Shown here: positions 16,438 through 23,842 of the stretch, piece after piece
How positions within the stretch are numbered: position 1 is the stretch's first letter
How the letters are laid out: every line of letters starts with the position of its first letter
Origin: Bacillus sp. 2B10
Lineage (GTDB): Bacteria > Pseudomonadota > Alphaproteobacteria > Sphingomonadales > Sphingomonadaceae
Direction: 5' to 3'
Length of the DNA stretch: 64,000 bases
Assembly: GCA_003946805.1 (NCBI GenBank)
Contig: RPSH01000001.1
Location: forward strand, 186,001-250,000
The notes under the pieces: model-generated
Seen by the model: the letters and a program-made list of their open reading frames with translations, nothing else
The model's database searches: none
Told to the model about the DNA's origin: nothing
Made by a program: the position numbers and the translations under genes

Positions 16438-18536
16438 GCGGGAATGGCCTCCGGGGCACCGATGACGGCGACGACTTCGACTGCCTTGTCCTCGGGAACC
16501 TCGAAGAAGCTCATCACCGGGGTGTCGGGCAGGCAGGTCTTGACGAGCTTGCGGATCGCGACGCGGATCGACGGCTGCACGACCAGCGCGAACGGCTTGG
16601 CCTCGGCCATCAGCGGCTGCGCGGCATGGGTCAGCGCGTCGACGATGCGGCGACCCAGATCGGGTTCGATCGCGTGGCGGCCGCTCGGGTCGCCCCGCAT
16701 CGCCTGCCCGAGGATCGCCTCCAGCTGCCCCTCCAGCGTCATGACGCGTAGCGGCTCGCGCACCCCGCACAGCTTCTGGATGATGAGGGCACCCAGTTCG
16801 GGCCGGATCAGCTCGACGATCTCGTCGGCGTCCTGCGTGCGCTGGGCGACGACGACGATCGCGGCGGCGATGCGGCGGAATTCCTTGAGCGTGATGTTCT
16901 CGGCCAGCAGCGCGCGCAGCACCTGCGTCAGCGTGGTGAGCGACAGCGGGTTCGGGCACAGGGCGGCGACCAGATTGGCAGCGCGGTCCTTCAGCCCGTC
17001 GAGCAGCGACTGCACCTCGTCCGGACCCAGCAGTTCGGTCGCGTTGGTCGTCAGCACATGGTTCAGATGGGTGGCGATCACCGTCCCGGCATCGACCACC
17101 AGATAGCCGGCGCCGGTGGCGGCATCCGAATCGCCCGGATGGATCCATACCGCGTCGAGGCCGAAGGTCGGGTCCTTCGCCGCCTTGCCGTCGAGGAATC
17201 CGCCGACCGCCTGGCCGGTATCGAGCGCCAGCATCTCGGTCGCCGACGCCATGTCCTCGCCGACGACGACGCCGCCGATCGAGATGCGATAGGTGTACGG
17301 CGCGAGGTTGATGTCGTCGCGCACCTTCACCTGCGGCACGACGAAGCCCAGTTCCTTGGACAGCTGGCGGCGGACCCCGGTGATCCGGCTCATCAGCGGC
17401 GCGCCCTTGCGCTCGTCGACCAGCGGCACGAGGCCATAGCCGATGTCGAGCATGATGTGGCAGGTGTCGCTGACCTCGTCCCAGCCGATCTTCGACAGGT
17501 CGGTCGGTTCGGCCAGCGCCTCGACCGGCGGGGCGGGGGGCGGTGCGTTCTTCTGCTTGGCGAGCTTCCACGATGCGAAACCGGCGATGCCCGCGGCGGG
17601 TGCCAGCACCAGGAACGGCATGCCCGGCAGCATCGCCAGCAGGCCGAGGATACCGGCGACCGGCGCCCAGGTGCGGTGCGATGCGAACTGGCTGCCGATC
17701 TGTCCGGCGAGGTCCTGTTGCGAGGTGGAGGTGACGCGGGTGACGATGGCGGCGGCGGCGATCGACAGCAGCAGCGAGGGCACCTGCGCGACCAGCGCGT
17801 CGCCGATCGCCAGCAGGACATAGGTCTGCGCCGCTTCGCCGACCGCCATCTGGTGGCTGACGACGCCGAGGATCAGGCCACCGACGATGTTGATCGCGAG
17901 GATCAGGAGGCCTGCGACCGCATCGCCCTTCACGAACTTCGACGAACCGTCCATCGCGCCGTAGAAATCGGCTTCGGCGCCGGTCTCGATGCGCTTGTTG
18001 CGGGCTTCGTCCGGGGTGATGAGGCCGGCGTTCAGGTCGGCGTCGATCGCCATCTGCTTGCCGGGCAGCGCGTCTAGGGTGAAGCGCGCCGACACTTCGG
18101 ACACGCGGCCGGCACCCTTGGTCACCACGATCATGTTGATGATGATGAGGATCGAAAAGACGAAAAGACCGACGACATAGTCGCCGCCGATCAGGAAGGT
18201 GCCGAACGCCTCGATGACATGGCCCGCCGCCGCTTCGCCCTCATGCCCGTGGACCAGCACGACGCGGGTCGACGCGACGTTCAGGCCGAGGCGGAACAGC
18301 GTCGCGAACAGCAGCACCGTCGGAAAGGCGGAGAAGTCGAGCGGCTTCTGCGCGTTGAGCGCCACCATCAGCACCGCGATCGAGATCATGATGTTCATGA
18401 CGAAGAAGATGTCGAGCATGAACGCCGGGATCGGCACGACCATCAGCAGGACGAGCAGCAGGATCGCGCCGGGCAGCGCCGACTGGCGCATCGCGGGCAA
18501 CAGGCTCTTGGGATTGCTCAGGATCGCCTGCATCAC
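16434..18536 (-). CDS. flhA: Flagellar export gate protein FlhA
   Basis: FlhA is the large inner-membrane subunit of the flagellar export gate, with a cytoplasmic nonameric ring that receives substrates and chaperones. The 700-residue product has about eight N-terminal membrane helices. The FHIPEP signature region reads LFRLGLNVASTRVVLVHGHE and DALPGKQMAIDADLNAGLIT. The C-terminal cytoplasmic domain is complete (YGLVPLVDERKGAPLMSRIT through TPVMSFFEVPEDKAVEVVAV). It overlaps the upstream transglycosylase gene and the downstream fliA by 4 bases each, so the three are almost surely co-transcribed. The length is standard. Confidence 0.97.
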   Translation of the reverse strand: MMQAILSNPKSLLPAMRQSALPGAILLLVLLMVVPIPAFMLDIFFVMNIMISIAVLMVALNAQKPLDFSAFPTVLLFATLFRLGLNVASTRVVLVHGHEGEAAAGHVIEAFGTFLIGGDYVVGLFVFSILIIINMIVVTKGAGRVSEVSARFTLDALPGKQMAIDADLNAGLITPDEARNKRIETGAEADFYGAMDGSSKFVKGDAVAGLLILAINIVGGLILGVVSHQMAVGEAAQTYVLLAIGDALVAQVPSLLLSIAAAAIVTRVTSTSQQDLAGQIGSQFASHRTWAPVAGILGLLAMLPGMPFLVLAPAAGIAGFASWKLAKQKNAPPPAPPVEALAEPTDLSKIGWDEVSDTCHIMLDIGYGLVPLVDERKGAPLMSRITGVRRQLSKELGFVVPQVKVRDDINLAPYTYRISIGGVVVGEDMASATEMLALDTGQAVGGFLDGKAAKDPTFGLDAVWIHPGDSDAATGAGYLVVDAGTVIATHLNHVLTTNATELLGPDEVQSLLDGLKDRAANLVAALCPNPLSLTTLTQVLRALLAENITLKEFRRIAAAIVVVAQRTQDADEIVELIRPELGALIIQKLCGVREPLRVMTLEGQLEAILGQAMRGDPSGRHAIEPDLGRRIVDALTHAAQPLMAEAKPFALVVQPSIRVAIRKLVKTCLPDTPVMSFFEVPEDKAVEVVAVIGAPEAIPA

Positions 18537-19444
18537 GCGTTACCCAGATTGGCGAGGATCGAATAGGCGAGCCGCGCGGACTCCGGGGTCGGGCGGTAGA
18601 GCGAGGCCATCTGCACCGGGTTGGCGGTCGCATCGCCGCTGCGGCTGCGCACGACGTTCAGGTTGGCGAGCGTCGTGGTCAGCCACGCCTCGTCACCGCC
18701 CTGCGCCTCGTTGCCCATGATGACGTCGCCGCCGAAGCCGTTGAGCAGCACGGCGGGCTGCTGCATCCGGTTGACCGGAAAGCCGCCCGGGACCCCGGCG
18801 CTGTCGACGCCGCTGCCGCCGCCGGCCTTCGCCCCGCGGTCCAGCTTGGTCGCCATCCTGTCATAGATTTCGGCGAGCGAGCGCGGCTGGCCGCCGGCAC
18901 CGTAGAAGATCGAGCGGTTGGCGCGCGCCGCGGCGGGGAACATGCCGGCGGCCGAACGGTCGGGATTGTTCTGCATCGTGGTCAGGAACTGGCGCGCACC
19001 GCCCAGCCCCAGGAAATGCGCCATGTACAGGTCGGTGCCGGTCGCGCTGCGGCCCAGCGCGCCTTCCAGCGCGGCCTTGTTGTCGGCGGCGTGTTCGGCG
19101 GCCATCAGCGACGATGCCTGCGGGTCGTTGCGCAGCTGGAGGATCGCGTGGCGGGTCGCGCCGTCGGCGACGTAGTAGCGGCCGTTGCTCCCCTGGCGGA
19201 TGCTGTCAGACGCCCATTGCATCCCGTGTTCGGCGCCATGCGCCTTCACCACGCCCAGCCAGCTCTGTTCGACGAACTGGTAGAGGCCGGTGGCGGAGGA
19301 GGTCCCGGCGCGGGCATTGGTCTGCAGGCCGCTTTCGACCTGCGCCTGCCCCAGCAGGTAATTGAAATCGACGCCGGTCCGCGCGCTCGCCTTCGCGATC
19401 GCGCTGTGGACATAGGATCGGGCTTCTACCGGAACGACACTCAT
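18533..19444 (-). CDS. Flagellum-linked lytic transglycosylase (SltF-like)
   Basis: The 303-residue product has an SLT-type lysozyme-like fold. The catalytic Glu is in the motif LLGQAQVESGLQTNARAGTS (about residue 37), followed by SATGLYQFVEQSWL and later TDLYMAHFLGLGGARQFL. It would cut peptidoglycan so the rod can pass. No clear signal peptide is visible at the N-terminus, which suits export by the flagellar apparatus or an unusual route. It overlaps flhA by 4 bases and has an exact sigma-54 promoter upstream. FlgJ in this window lacks a hydrolase domain, so this enzyme probably supplies the missing activity, as known for SltF in Rhodobacter sphaeroides. The role is inference; the enzyme family is clear. 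Confidence 0.87.
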   Translation of the reverse strand: MSVVPVEARSYVHSAIAKASARTGVDFNYLLGQAQVESGLQTNARAGTSSATGLYQFVEQSWLGVVKAHGAEHGMQWASDSIRQGSNGRYYVADGATRHAILQLRNDPQASSLMAAEHAADNKAALEGALGRSATGTDLYMAHFLGLGGARQFLTTMQNNPDRSAAGMFPAAARANRSIFYGAGGQPRSLAEIYDRMATKLDRGAKAGGGSGVDSAGVPGGFPVNRMQQPAVLLNGFGGDVIMGNEAQGGDEAWLTTTLANLNVVRSRSGDATANPVQMASLYRPTPESARLAYSILANLGNA

Positions 19445-19482
19445 CGGGCTGTGCTTTGCTTCCCCTGTTCAGGAATGCTCAC

Positions 19483-19498
19483 AGCAAGCTGCGTGCCA
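19483..19498 (-). promoter_or_regulatory. Sigma-54 promoter for the transglycosylase-flhA-fliA operon
   Basis: Read on the minus strand, TGGCACG-N4-TTGCT matches the RpoN -24/-12 consensus with exact GG-N10-GC spacing. The predicted start at about 19472 leaves a leader of roughly 28 bases before the transglycosylase ATG. It places fliA itself under sigma-54 control. Confidence 0.85.
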
Positions 19499-19525
19499 GT
19501 TTGGGATCGGGTGCCGTTCAACCAA

Positions 19526-19640
19526 CCGTTCGTGCTGAGTAGGGGCTGAGCGCAGTCGAAGACCCGTATCGAAGCACCTGCCCCGAACGATCCTTCGATA
19601 CGCCCCTTCGACAAGCTCAGTGGCTACTCAGGACAAACGG
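19526..19640. repeat. About 110-bp imperfect palindromic repeat, copy 1
   Basis: The element begins CCGTTCGTGCTGAGTAGGGG and ends in the near-inverse TACTCAGGACAAACGG. Inside are inverted blocks CGTATCGAAG and CTTCGATACG. A second copy in the opposite orientation lies at 49803-49912. It occupies most of the gap between the transglycosylase gene and flgN. Confidence 0.85.
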
Positions 19641-19669
19641 ACGGGCCGGGTTCCGGAGGTAGTTGGGCC

Positions 19670-20011
19670 TTACCGATACGCCGCCGCGGCCATGCGCTGC
19701 GGGGAGGCGGCAATGCCTGGCCGGTAGGCCGGCAATCCGTCGCCGCCTGCCAGCTGGTCGATCCGCCGGCGGACATTGGCCGCCATCAGGTTGACGTAGA
19801 TGCGCGCGGTCTCGTTCAGCCGCTGCGCCTCGCGCGCCAGCGCCTCCAGCTCGGCGTCGAGCGGCAGGTCGTCATTGGCGGCGACCGCCTCGATCCCCTG
19901 CAATTTCATCGCCGTCGCGGTTTCCAGCGCGGTAATGTCGTTCGCCTGCAACGCCGCGATCTCGGCATGAAGGCTGTCGATCACCCGGATCAGCGCATCA
20001 CGCCGGTTCAT
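19670..20011 (-). CDS. flgN: Flagellar protein FlgN-like export chaperone
   Basis: The 113-residue product is helical with heptad-like spacing (RDALIRVIDSLHAEIAALQA, LEALAREAQRLNETARIYVN) and ends in a flexible tail. FlgN is the export chaperone for the hook-associated proteins FlgK and FlgL. Position is the main evidence: it starts 14 bases inside the end of flgM, the usual flgM-flgN pairing. FlgN sequences are weakly conserved, so the name is probable rather than certain. Confidence 0.75.
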   Translation of the reverse strand: MNRRDALIRVIDSLHAEIAALQANDITALETATAMKLQGIEAVAANDDLPLDAELEALAREAQRLNETARIYVNLMAANVRRRIDQLAGGDGLPAYRPGIAASPQRMAAAAYR

Positions 20012-20306
20012 TGCTGTTCCAATCGAGTTTCAGGGCGATCAGCCGGTCGGCGATGGTGGCGGGGGACAAGGGGAAACGTCCTTCGGAAATCGCCTTGCGG
20101 ATCGTCGCGACGCGGTCGGTATCGACCGGTGGCGACGCCGACAGCGTCTTGGCGGTGGTGCCGCCCGACAGGAGTTCCACGCCGCTCCTGGGCGCGGCGA
20201 CATCCTGCGGAGCCGCTGTCTGGCCCGTGCGTGCCTGTCCCTCGGTCCGCGCGACACCGCGCCCCCCGATCGACGAAACTAGCCTTGATCCGACTGCATC
20301 CACCAT
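19998..20306 (-). CDS. flgM: Anti-sigma-28 factor FlgM
   Basis: FlgM binds and holds FliA inactive until the hook is complete, when FlgM is secreted. The 102-residue product has a disordered N-terminal half and a C-terminal sigma-binding half with the typical pattern DTDRVATIRKAISEGRFPLS, then IADRLIALKLDW. The start ATG at 20304-20306 is preceded by an AAGGA-type ribosome-binding site. A good sigma-28 promoter lies 34 bases upstream, so FlgM is probably made under FliA control as part of a feedback loop. Confidence 0.92.
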   Translation of the reverse strand: MVDAVGSRLVSSIGGRGVARTEGQARTGQTAAPQDVAAPRSGVELLSGGTTAKTLSASPPVDTDRVATIRKAISEGRFPLSPATIADRLIALKLDWNSNEPA

Positions 20307-20339
20307 GTCCCCGTCCTTCGCGAACTGCTGACATGGGGA

Positions 20340-20366
20340 GAAACGGCGGGCGGCCGGACTTCTTTA
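20340..20366 (-). promoter_or_regulatory. Sigma-28 (FliA) promoter for flgM-flgN
   Basis: On the minus strand TAAAGAAG, 11 bases, GCCGTTTC matches the FliA consensus TAAAGTTT-N11-GCCGATAA with exact spacing. The predicted start is about 25 bases before flgM. The rest of the 146-base gap to flgA shows no gene. Confidence 0.75.
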
Positions 20367-20452
20367 GCAAAAAGTTACGGGCCATGAATTTTTCCGTAGG
20401 TAAGCCGGTACCGCCCAGAACCCGCTCTTTCGCGAGCTTTCAGACAGCGCTC

Positions 20453-20986
20453 TCAGCGCGTGAAGCCGGGCAGGGCGGCGCGTCCCGATTCCAGCGCGAC
20501 CGCCTGGATCGGCGGCTTGGCCGGATCGACCTTCACCATCAGCCGCCCGCCGACCGGCGCGTCGCCCATTGCCACCCCGTCGCGGGTGATCGAGAAACCG
20601 GCCGCGCCGGCTTCGACCATGATCGGGTCGCCGCGGCGGATGACGGGCTCGGGCTTGGCCGGAGCAGCGGCGACCGGGGTCGGTGCCGCCCGTTCGGGCA
20701 TGGCGCGGGTCATGCGGCGTACGGGCACATAGACCTTCCATGCCGGTCCCATGCAGCTGATGACGACCGCGTCCTGCCGGTCGGACAGCCAGCCGAACTG
20801 CGGCATCGCGCAGCGCGCCAGCTTCAGCCGCGGATCGACCGGCATCTGCGCGCCGCCGTCCATGCCGATGCTGGCACCGGTGAACTGCACCACCGCCTCG
20901 TCGAGCTGGGCGGTCGATTGATAGGTCTGTGCGGCGGCGGGGGCGGCGATCAGGACGGTGGCGGCGAACAGGCTGTGGCGGATCAT
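20453..20986 (-). CDS. flgA: Flagellar P-ring assembly chaperone FlgA
   Basis: FlgA is a periplasmic chaperone that helps FlgI assemble the P-ring. The 177-residue product has a Sec signal peptide (MIRHSLFAATVLIAAPAAAQ). The C-terminal SAF-like domain carries the typical FlgA pattern: PVIRRGDPIMVEAGAAGFSI, then GDAPVGGRLMVK, ending QAVALESGRAALPGF. Two cysteines in the N-terminal domain (ARCAMPQFGW and VISCMGPAWK) are in the expected places. It starts inside the last bases of the MotB-like gene (ATGA overlap) and is probably on its transcript. Confidence 0.93.
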   Translation of the reverse strand: MIRHSLFAATVLIAAPAAAQTYQSTAQLDEAVVQFTGASIGMDGGAQMPVDPRLKLARCAMPQFGWLSDRQDAVVISCMGPAWKVYVPVRRMTRAMPERAAPTPVAAAPAKPEPVIRRGDPIMVEAGAAGFSITRDGVAMGDAPVGGRLMVKVDPAKPPIQAVALESGRAALPGFTR

Positions 20987-21543
20987 CGGTCGGCTCCGGT
21001 GGAAACGGCAACCGGCGCTTGCCGGTCGGCAACGGCTTGCCGGTCACCGGCAAAGCCCAGGTCGATATGGACGCCGCGCCCGCCGGTACCGGGGGTCGCG
21101 AACGCGATCTGCGCCGGCGTCACCGCGCCTTCGCGTACCAGCAGCGCGGCGACGGCGCGCGCGCGGTCGGTGGCGAGGATCGCGGCGCTGCCGGTTGCGG
21201 GATCAACGTCCCGGTCCGAACCGGGGCTATCGGTTCCCCCGGTGAGCGTGACGGCGATCCGGTGGTCGGCGGCGGCCTCGCGCACGAAGTCGATGGTATT
21301 GGCGGTGCCGCCGGGCAGGGCGGCCGAACCGGGCGCGAAGCCGTCGACCATGGCCCGCTCCAGCGTCATCGGGATCGGTTCGGCATCGAACCCGGCACGG
21401 ATACCGGCGGTCAGCGCCTGGCGATCGACGGCCTGTGCGGCCTGCAGGAACACGAAGAACCCGACCAGCAGCAGCGAGATATCGGCAAGCGTCGTCAGCC
21501 AGAGCGGCCGGCCGGGGGCGGTGTCGAAACGGGTCGTTCTCAT
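20983..21543 (-). CDS. Small MotB-like (OmpA-family) protein
   Basis: The 186-residue product starts with a short basic cytoplasmic stretch and one membrane helix containing the stator-type motif PLWLTTLADISLLLVGFF, with the proton-binding Asp at position 21. A shortened periplasmic OmpA-like domain follows (TLTGGTDSPGSDRDVDPATG, then ATDRARAVAALLVREGAVTP). The usual peptidoglycan motif (GHTD) is altered to GGTD. It is far shorter than the standard MotB encoded at 32.2 kb. It is paired with a small MotA-like gene (4-base overlap) and precedes flgA. Together they look like a second stator-type or TolQR/ExbBD-type ion channel. The exact role is not known. Confidence 0.8.
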   Translation of the reverse strand: MRTTRFDTAPGRPLWLTTLADISLLLVGFFVFLQAAQAVDRQALTAGIRAGFDAEPIPMTLERAMVDGFAPGSAALPGGTANTIDFVREAAADHRIAVTLTGGTDSPGSDRDVDPATGSAAILATDRARAVAALLVREGAVTPAQIAFATPGTGGRGVHIDLGFAGDRQAVADRQAPVAVSTGADR

Positions 21544-22193
21544 TCTGCGGCCTCGCGAAGATGCGGGCGCTCGCGGCGGGCGAGCGCGACGAGGGGTGCC
21601 TCCAGTCGGGCGCGTTCGAATGCCTCGGCGCGCGCCAGCCGGCGCAGCCGCCCGGCGATCGGCATGCCGACCAGCGCGGCCAGCAGCGCGCCGTACAGCG
21701 TGGACAGCAGCGCGATCGCCATCGCCTGTCCGATCGCCGCGGGATCGGTCATCGCCATGAACATTCGCACCAGCCCGACCAGCGTGCCGATCATGCCCAG
21801 CAGCGGCGCCAGCTCGGCGACCGCGCCCCACATGTCGGCGGCGGCAAGGTGCCGTTCGGCGCGGGCGTCGTTGCGGTGGCGCAGCCGTGCGCCGACCGCA
21901 TCGGGGCCGGCGCCATCGACGATGCCGGCGATCGCGTCGGCGATATCGGGATCGGCGATGCGCGAGCGGTCGAGCGTCATCACGCCGTGCCGTCTGGCGA
22001 TGCGGTCGAGCTTGGCGACCTGGTCCAGACCGTCCTCGGCGGAAAAGGGCCGGCGCCCCAGCGTGCCGAGCGCCCGCACCGCCCGGCCCAGATCGGCGGG
22101 CGGCGTACGGATCAGCAGCGCCAGCACGGTGCCGCCGACCACGAAGGCGGCGGCGACCGGATCGGCATAGGGGGCAAGCACGGACGGCATCAT
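21540..22193 (-). CDS. Small MotA/TolQ/ExbB-type proton channel subunit
   Basis: The 217-residue product has one N-terminal helix (AAFVVGGTVLALLIRT), a cytoplasmic loop, and two C-terminal helices with MotA signatures (AELAPLLGMIGTLVGLVRMF and AIALLSTLYGALLAALVGMP), including the conserved Pro. By comparison with PomA/MotA it seems to lack the first of the usual four helices. It is clearly different from the 287-residue MotA at 31.4 kb. It is followed by a MotB-like gene and then flgA. An exact sigma-54 promoter lies so close upstream that the predicted transcript begins at the first ATG. A GTG four codons later is an alternative start. Confidence 0.82.
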   Translation of the reverse strand: MMPSVLAPYADPVAAAFVVGGTVLALLIRTPPADLGRAVRALGTLGRRPFSAEDGLDQVAKLDRIARRHGVMTLDRSRIADPDIADAIAGIVDGAGPDAVGARLRHRNDARAERHLAAADMWGAVAELAPLLGMIGTLVGLVRMFMAMTDPAAIGQAMAIALLSTLYGALLAALVGMPIAGRLRRLARAEAFERARLEAPLVALARRERPHLREAAE

Positions 22194-22204
22194 GCCCGCT
22201 GCTC

Positions 22205-22220
22205 TGCAAGGGCGATGCCA
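22205..22220 (-). promoter_or_regulatory. Sigma-54 promoter for the motAB-like/flgA genes
   Basis: On the minus strand TGGCATC-N4-TTGCA fits the RpoN consensus with exact GG-N10-GC spacing. The predicted transcription start (about 22194) is one base before the first possible ATG of the MotA-like gene. It is back to back with the flgB promoter. Confidence 0.75.
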
Positions 22221-22299
22221 GTTTTACGGCGGCAAGCGCTTGCCGGTCGCGCGCGGCAATCCCCCCGGTTTGCCGATTTCCGGCGGGGTTCGGCGAAAC

Positions 22300-22315
22300 T
22301 GGCACGCCCTTTGCT
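22300..22315 (+). promoter_or_regulatory. Sigma-54 promoter for flgB-C-D-E
   Basis: TGGCACG-N4-TTGCT is a perfect match to the RpoN -24/-12 consensus. The predicted start near 22326 leaves a 38-base leader before the flgB ATG. The divergent sigma-54 promoter for the MotA-like gene lies 80 bases away on the other strand. Confidence 0.88.
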
Positions 22316-22363
22316 GTGATCCCGGGTGATGCGCATCCGGCGCGTCGACTTGGGGTTCGTCCG

Positions 22364-22714
22364 ATGGCCGACAACGCTCTGTTCGGGATACATGGTGCCG
22401 CGCTGCAGGTACGCGCGCAGCGCATGGGGATGCTGGCGTCGAACATCGCCAACGCGTCCACCCCCGGATTCAAGGCGAAGGACGTCGACTTCCGCGCGGC
22501 GCTTGCCGGCGCGGAACAGGGCGGCAACGTCGATCGCTCGATCGACGGCAACACGCTCTATCGCCGGCCGCTGCAACCCTCGCTCGACGGCAACACCGTC
22601 GAACTGGTCACCGAACAGACCGCCTTCGCCGAGAATGCGGTCGCGTACCAGACGACCCTCGCGTTCCTCAACGGGCGCATCTCCACCATCACCCGCGCGC
22701 TGAAGGGGGAATAG
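22364..22714 (+). CDS. flgB: Flagellar proximal rod protein FlgB
   Basis: FlgB is a proximal rod subunit. The 116-residue product has the N-terminal rod motif QRMGMLASNIANASTPGFKA, then KDVDFRAAL, and a C-terminal helix (ENAVAYQTTLAFLNGRISTI). The length is a little short of the enteric form. It is the first gene after the perfect sigma-54 promoter, and flgC follows after 3 bases. The open frame upstream is a shadow; the ATG at 22364 matches the family start. Confidence 0.95.
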   Translation: MADNALFGIHGAALQVRAQRMGMLASNIANASTPGFKAKDVDFRAALAGAEQGGNVDRSIDGNTLYRRPLQPSLDGNTVELVTEQTAFAENAVAYQTTLAFLNGRISTITRALKGE

Positions 22715-22717
22715 CCC

Positions 22718-23125
22718 ATGCCCGCACCCATGAGCATCTTCGAAGTATCGGGCCGCGCCATGTCGGCGCAGCTGATCCGGATGAACACCACCGCATCGAA
22801 CCTTGCCAATGCCGGCGCGGTATCGACGACCGAGGCCGGCGCCTATCGCACGATGAAGCCGGTGTTCCGCACCAGCTTCGATGCGGCCAGCGGGCTGGCG
22901 ACCGTCGATGCGGCGCAGGTCGTGACCGCGGGCGAGGCACCGTCGAAGCGCCACGACCCCGGCAACCCGCTGGCCGATGCCGAAGGGAATGTGTGGGAAG
23001 CCGCCGTCGACGAACCGCGCGAGCTGGTCGACATGCTCGATGCCGCCCGCACCTATCAGAACAACGTCGAGGTGATGTCGACCGCCAAGTCGCTGATCTC
23101 CGAAACGCTGCGCCTGGGACGCTGA
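22718..23125 (+). CDS. flgC: Flagellar proximal rod protein FlgC
   Basis: FlgC is another proximal rod subunit. The 135-residue product shows the family start (SIFEVSGRAMSAQLIRMNTT, then ASNLANAGAVSTTEAGAYR), a central YRTMKPVF segment, and the conserved C-terminus (ELVDMLDAARTYQNNVEVMS, then TAKSLISETLRLGR). The length matches FlgC. It is followed 2 bases later by flgD. Confidence 0.96.
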   Translation: MPAPMSIFEVSGRAMSAQLIRMNTTASNLANAGAVSTTEAGAYRTMKPVFRTSFDAASGLATVDAAQVVTAGEAPSKRHDPGNPLADAEGNVWEAAVDEPRELVDMLDAARTYQNNVEVMSTAKSLISETLRLGR

Positions 23126-23127
23126 TC

Positions 23128-23802
23128 ATGGCCACTACTTCCGTGCAGAACATTCCGACGGTCAAGGGCGCGAGCGACGCCGCGGCCAAGGCGAAGCTCG
23201 GCCAGCGCTCGCTGGGGCAGGAGGATTTCCTGCGCCTGATGACCGCGCAGCTGCAATATCAGGACCCGTTCAACCCGACCGACAACACCCAGATGGTGGC
23301 GCAGATGGCGCAGATGTCGTCGCTGTCGGGCATCACCGAGATGACGTCGACGCTCAAGACGCTGGCGGCGCGCATGTCCGACAGCGGGACCAGCGACGCC
23401 GTGTCGTGGATCGGCAAGGCGGTGCTGACCGAAAGCGCCACCGCGACCGCCGATACCAAGGGCAACGTCACCGGCGCGGTCGAACTGGACGCCGAAGCGG
23501 CACAGGTGAAGGTCGAGATCCGCGACGCGGCGGGCAATGTCGCCCGCGCGGTGTCGCTCGGCGGCCAGCCCAAGGGCCTGGTCGACTATCAATGGGACGG
23601 AAAGACCAACGACGGCAGCGCCGCCGGTGCCGGCCCCTATACCATCAGCGTCGCCGCCACCGACAAGAACGGTCAGGTGGTGAAGGCCCGCAACCTCACC
23701 TGGACCGGGGTTTCCTCGGTCATGCCCAATGGCGGCAAACCGATGCTGACCCTGTCGAGCGGCGAGCAGGTCCTCGCCGACTCCGTTCGCAAGATCGCCT
23801 GA
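23128..23802 (+). CDS. flgD: Flagellar hook-capping protein FlgD
   Basis: FlgD is the temporary cap on which hook subunits polymerise. The 224-residue product has the N-terminal motif LGQEDFLRLMTAQLQYQDPF, then NPTDNTQMVAQMAQMSSLSG, and FlgD Tudor/Ig-like domains (AAQVKVEIRDAAGNVARAVS, GLVDYQWDGKTNDGSAAGAG). The ATG at 23128 follows the flgC stop. The Ig-like domain is complete. Confidence 0.96.
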   Translation: MATTSVQNIPTVKGASDAAAKAKLGQRSLGQEDFLRLMTAQLQYQDPFNPTDNTQMVAQMAQMSSLSGITEMTSTLKTLAARMSDSGTSDAVSWIGKAVLTESATATADTKGNVTGAVELDAEAAQVKVEIRDAAGNVARAVSLGGQPKGLVDYQWDGKTNDGSAAGAGPYTISVAATDKNGQVVKARNLTWTGVSSVMPNGGKPMLTLSSGEQVLADSVRKIA

Positions 23803-23842
23803 ATCCAACCCCTTTCATCTATTTCCGCAGGAGCCTGAGCCA

